A stretch of 64,000 nt of DNA from Cellulophaga sp. HaHaR_3_176 (GTDB taxonomy: Bacteria > Bacteroidota > Bacteroidia > Flavobacteriales > Flavobacteriaceae), in contig NZ_CP058990.1 in NCBI RefSeq assembly GCF_019021925.1, positions 124,001 through 188,000 of the forward strand, written 5' to 3'. A program made the translations under genes and the position numbers. Shown here piece after piece: positions 63,320 through 64,000 of the stretch (the first letter of the stretch is position 1; each line of letters starts with the position of its first letter). The notes under the pieces were generated by a model, which saw nothing but the letters and a program-made list of their open reading frames with translations, ran no database searches and was not told the DNA's origin.

Positions 63320-64000
63320 ATGTTAACAACTTTACTCGGTAGTAATATTTTTAAAGTAAGTATGCTCCTAATGCTTGTTAGTGGTTTTGTTATAGCATTA
63401 GCATCTAAAGTGCGTGTTATATTTAAAAAGAATAAACTAAAAGCTTTTTTATATCTTTTTTCAGTAGTGTTACTATTTGCTTTAACAGCATTAATTGCAC
63501 ATCAAAAAGTGCTGAATGATGATCCTTTAAATTCCTTTATCGGAATGGAAATTATTGTTTTTCTATTAGGTATTGCTCATGTATATGTTATGCGAACTGT
63601 TTTTAAAGAATGGTTTGATGATAAGAACGAGTTTTTTAAAGAAATTTTATTTACCGTAGTTGTATTGTGTATTGCATTATTAGTTTTTGCAAATATTGTA
63701 GATCGTTTTAAACCTGAATTCGTACTATATTATTTAGGTACAGGTGTCTTTTTTATACTACCACTATTAGTACTTAAAATGTATAATTTAAGTGCATTAA
63801 TACCTGTTCCGATTTATAAAAAATGGGATTTCCCTATCGGGGTAGAACTGAGAGAACCTTCGCCTAGCGAGCTTTCGAACCCATTAGTAGTTACATTTCA
63901 GTTGCGAAAAAAAGAAGGAGACAAAACTATAAGTAGGCTTAGAACAAAAGCTCCTGAAGATATGGAGTTCGGTCGTTTATTTTATTTTTTTGTAGAAGAC
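63320..64000 (+). CDS. tssN: T6SS membrane protein TssN, cut by window edge
   Basis: At least 227 codons open to the window end. Five hydrophobic segments are visible (about residues 9-27, 42-62, 74-92, 108-128 and 138-157) before a soluble part beginning PVPIYKKWDFPIGVELREP. A multi-pass N-terminus with a soluble C-terminal domain fits TssN, a part of the Bacteroidota T6SS membrane complex. It starts 22 bp after the tssG stop. Confidence 0.8.
   Translation, partial: MLTTLLGSNIFKVSMLLMLVSGFVIALASKVRVIFKKNKLKAFLYLFSVVLLFALTALIAHQKVLNDDPLNSFIGMEIIVFLLGIAHVYVMRTVFKEWFDDKNEFFKEILFTVVVLCIALLVFANIVDRFKPEFVLYYLGTGVFFILPLLVLKMYNLSALIPVPIYKKWDFPIGVELREPSPSELSNPLVVTFQLRKKEGDKTISRLRTKAPEDMEFGRLFYFFVED

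Noticed and set aside
1..64000. CRISPR arrays, insertion sequences, integrases, rRNA genes
   Set aside because: No regular spacer-repeat array, transposase, integrase or rRNA sequence was seen on either strand.

Overview
This AT-rich window is a chromosomal segment of a Bacteroidota bacterium, almost certainly a member of the Flavobacteriaceae. The evidence is the gldB-gldC gliding pair, a DAHP synthase with a C-terminal chorismate mutase, TANNTTTG-type -7 promoter boxes, the flavobacterial gene order of the division and cell-wall cluster, and a Bacteroidota-type (subtype iii) type VI secretion system. No species is assigned.

Layout. 1-2462: end of an aromatic amino acid operon (aminotransferase, tyrA, DAHP synthase/chorismate mutase). 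2.5-25.8 kb: housekeeping genes (rsgA, dtd, aroA, queA, rlmN, polyprenyl synthetase, dnaG, nadE, gldBC, engB) mixed with exported flavobacterial proteins. These include a LipL32-like secreted protein, an ECF sigma factor operon, a subclass B1 metallo-beta-lactamase, and a decayed DUF3857/transglutaminase paralogue. 26.0-41.6 kb: a complete mraZ-to-ftsZ division and wall cluster, preceded by three exact 10-bp-period repeats that look like the MraZ operator. 41.6-43.3 kb: yqeY, one tRNA-Arg, and a two-gene operon for a lipoprotein and a zinc-ribbon membrane protein.

43.7-64 kb is a T6SSiii locus that runs off the right edge: tssD (Hcp), tssH (ClpV), tssB, tssC, a protein that is a TssB-TssC fusion, an extended Hcp, a predicted peptidoglycan-peptidase effector, two lipoproteins that could be its immunity proteins, decayed cargo, then tssE, tssF, tssP-like, tssK, tssO, an NlpC/P60 lipoprotein, tssG and tssN (partial). 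VgrG (tssI), tssQ and tssR are not seen and may lie beyond the window. Several genes in the cargo half carry lesions. tssC is out of frame at an A10 tract, the extended Hcp has one in-frame TAA, and two accessory ORFs are frameshifted. The locus is therefore decaying, phase-variable or affected by sequence errors.

The observations most worth following are the TssB-TssC fusion beside separate TssB and TssC, the A10 tract in tssC, and the M15-like metallopeptidase effector module. A further one is a promoter module shared by three operons: an inverted repeat, an AGYGAAA box and a TTTG box at identical spacing.
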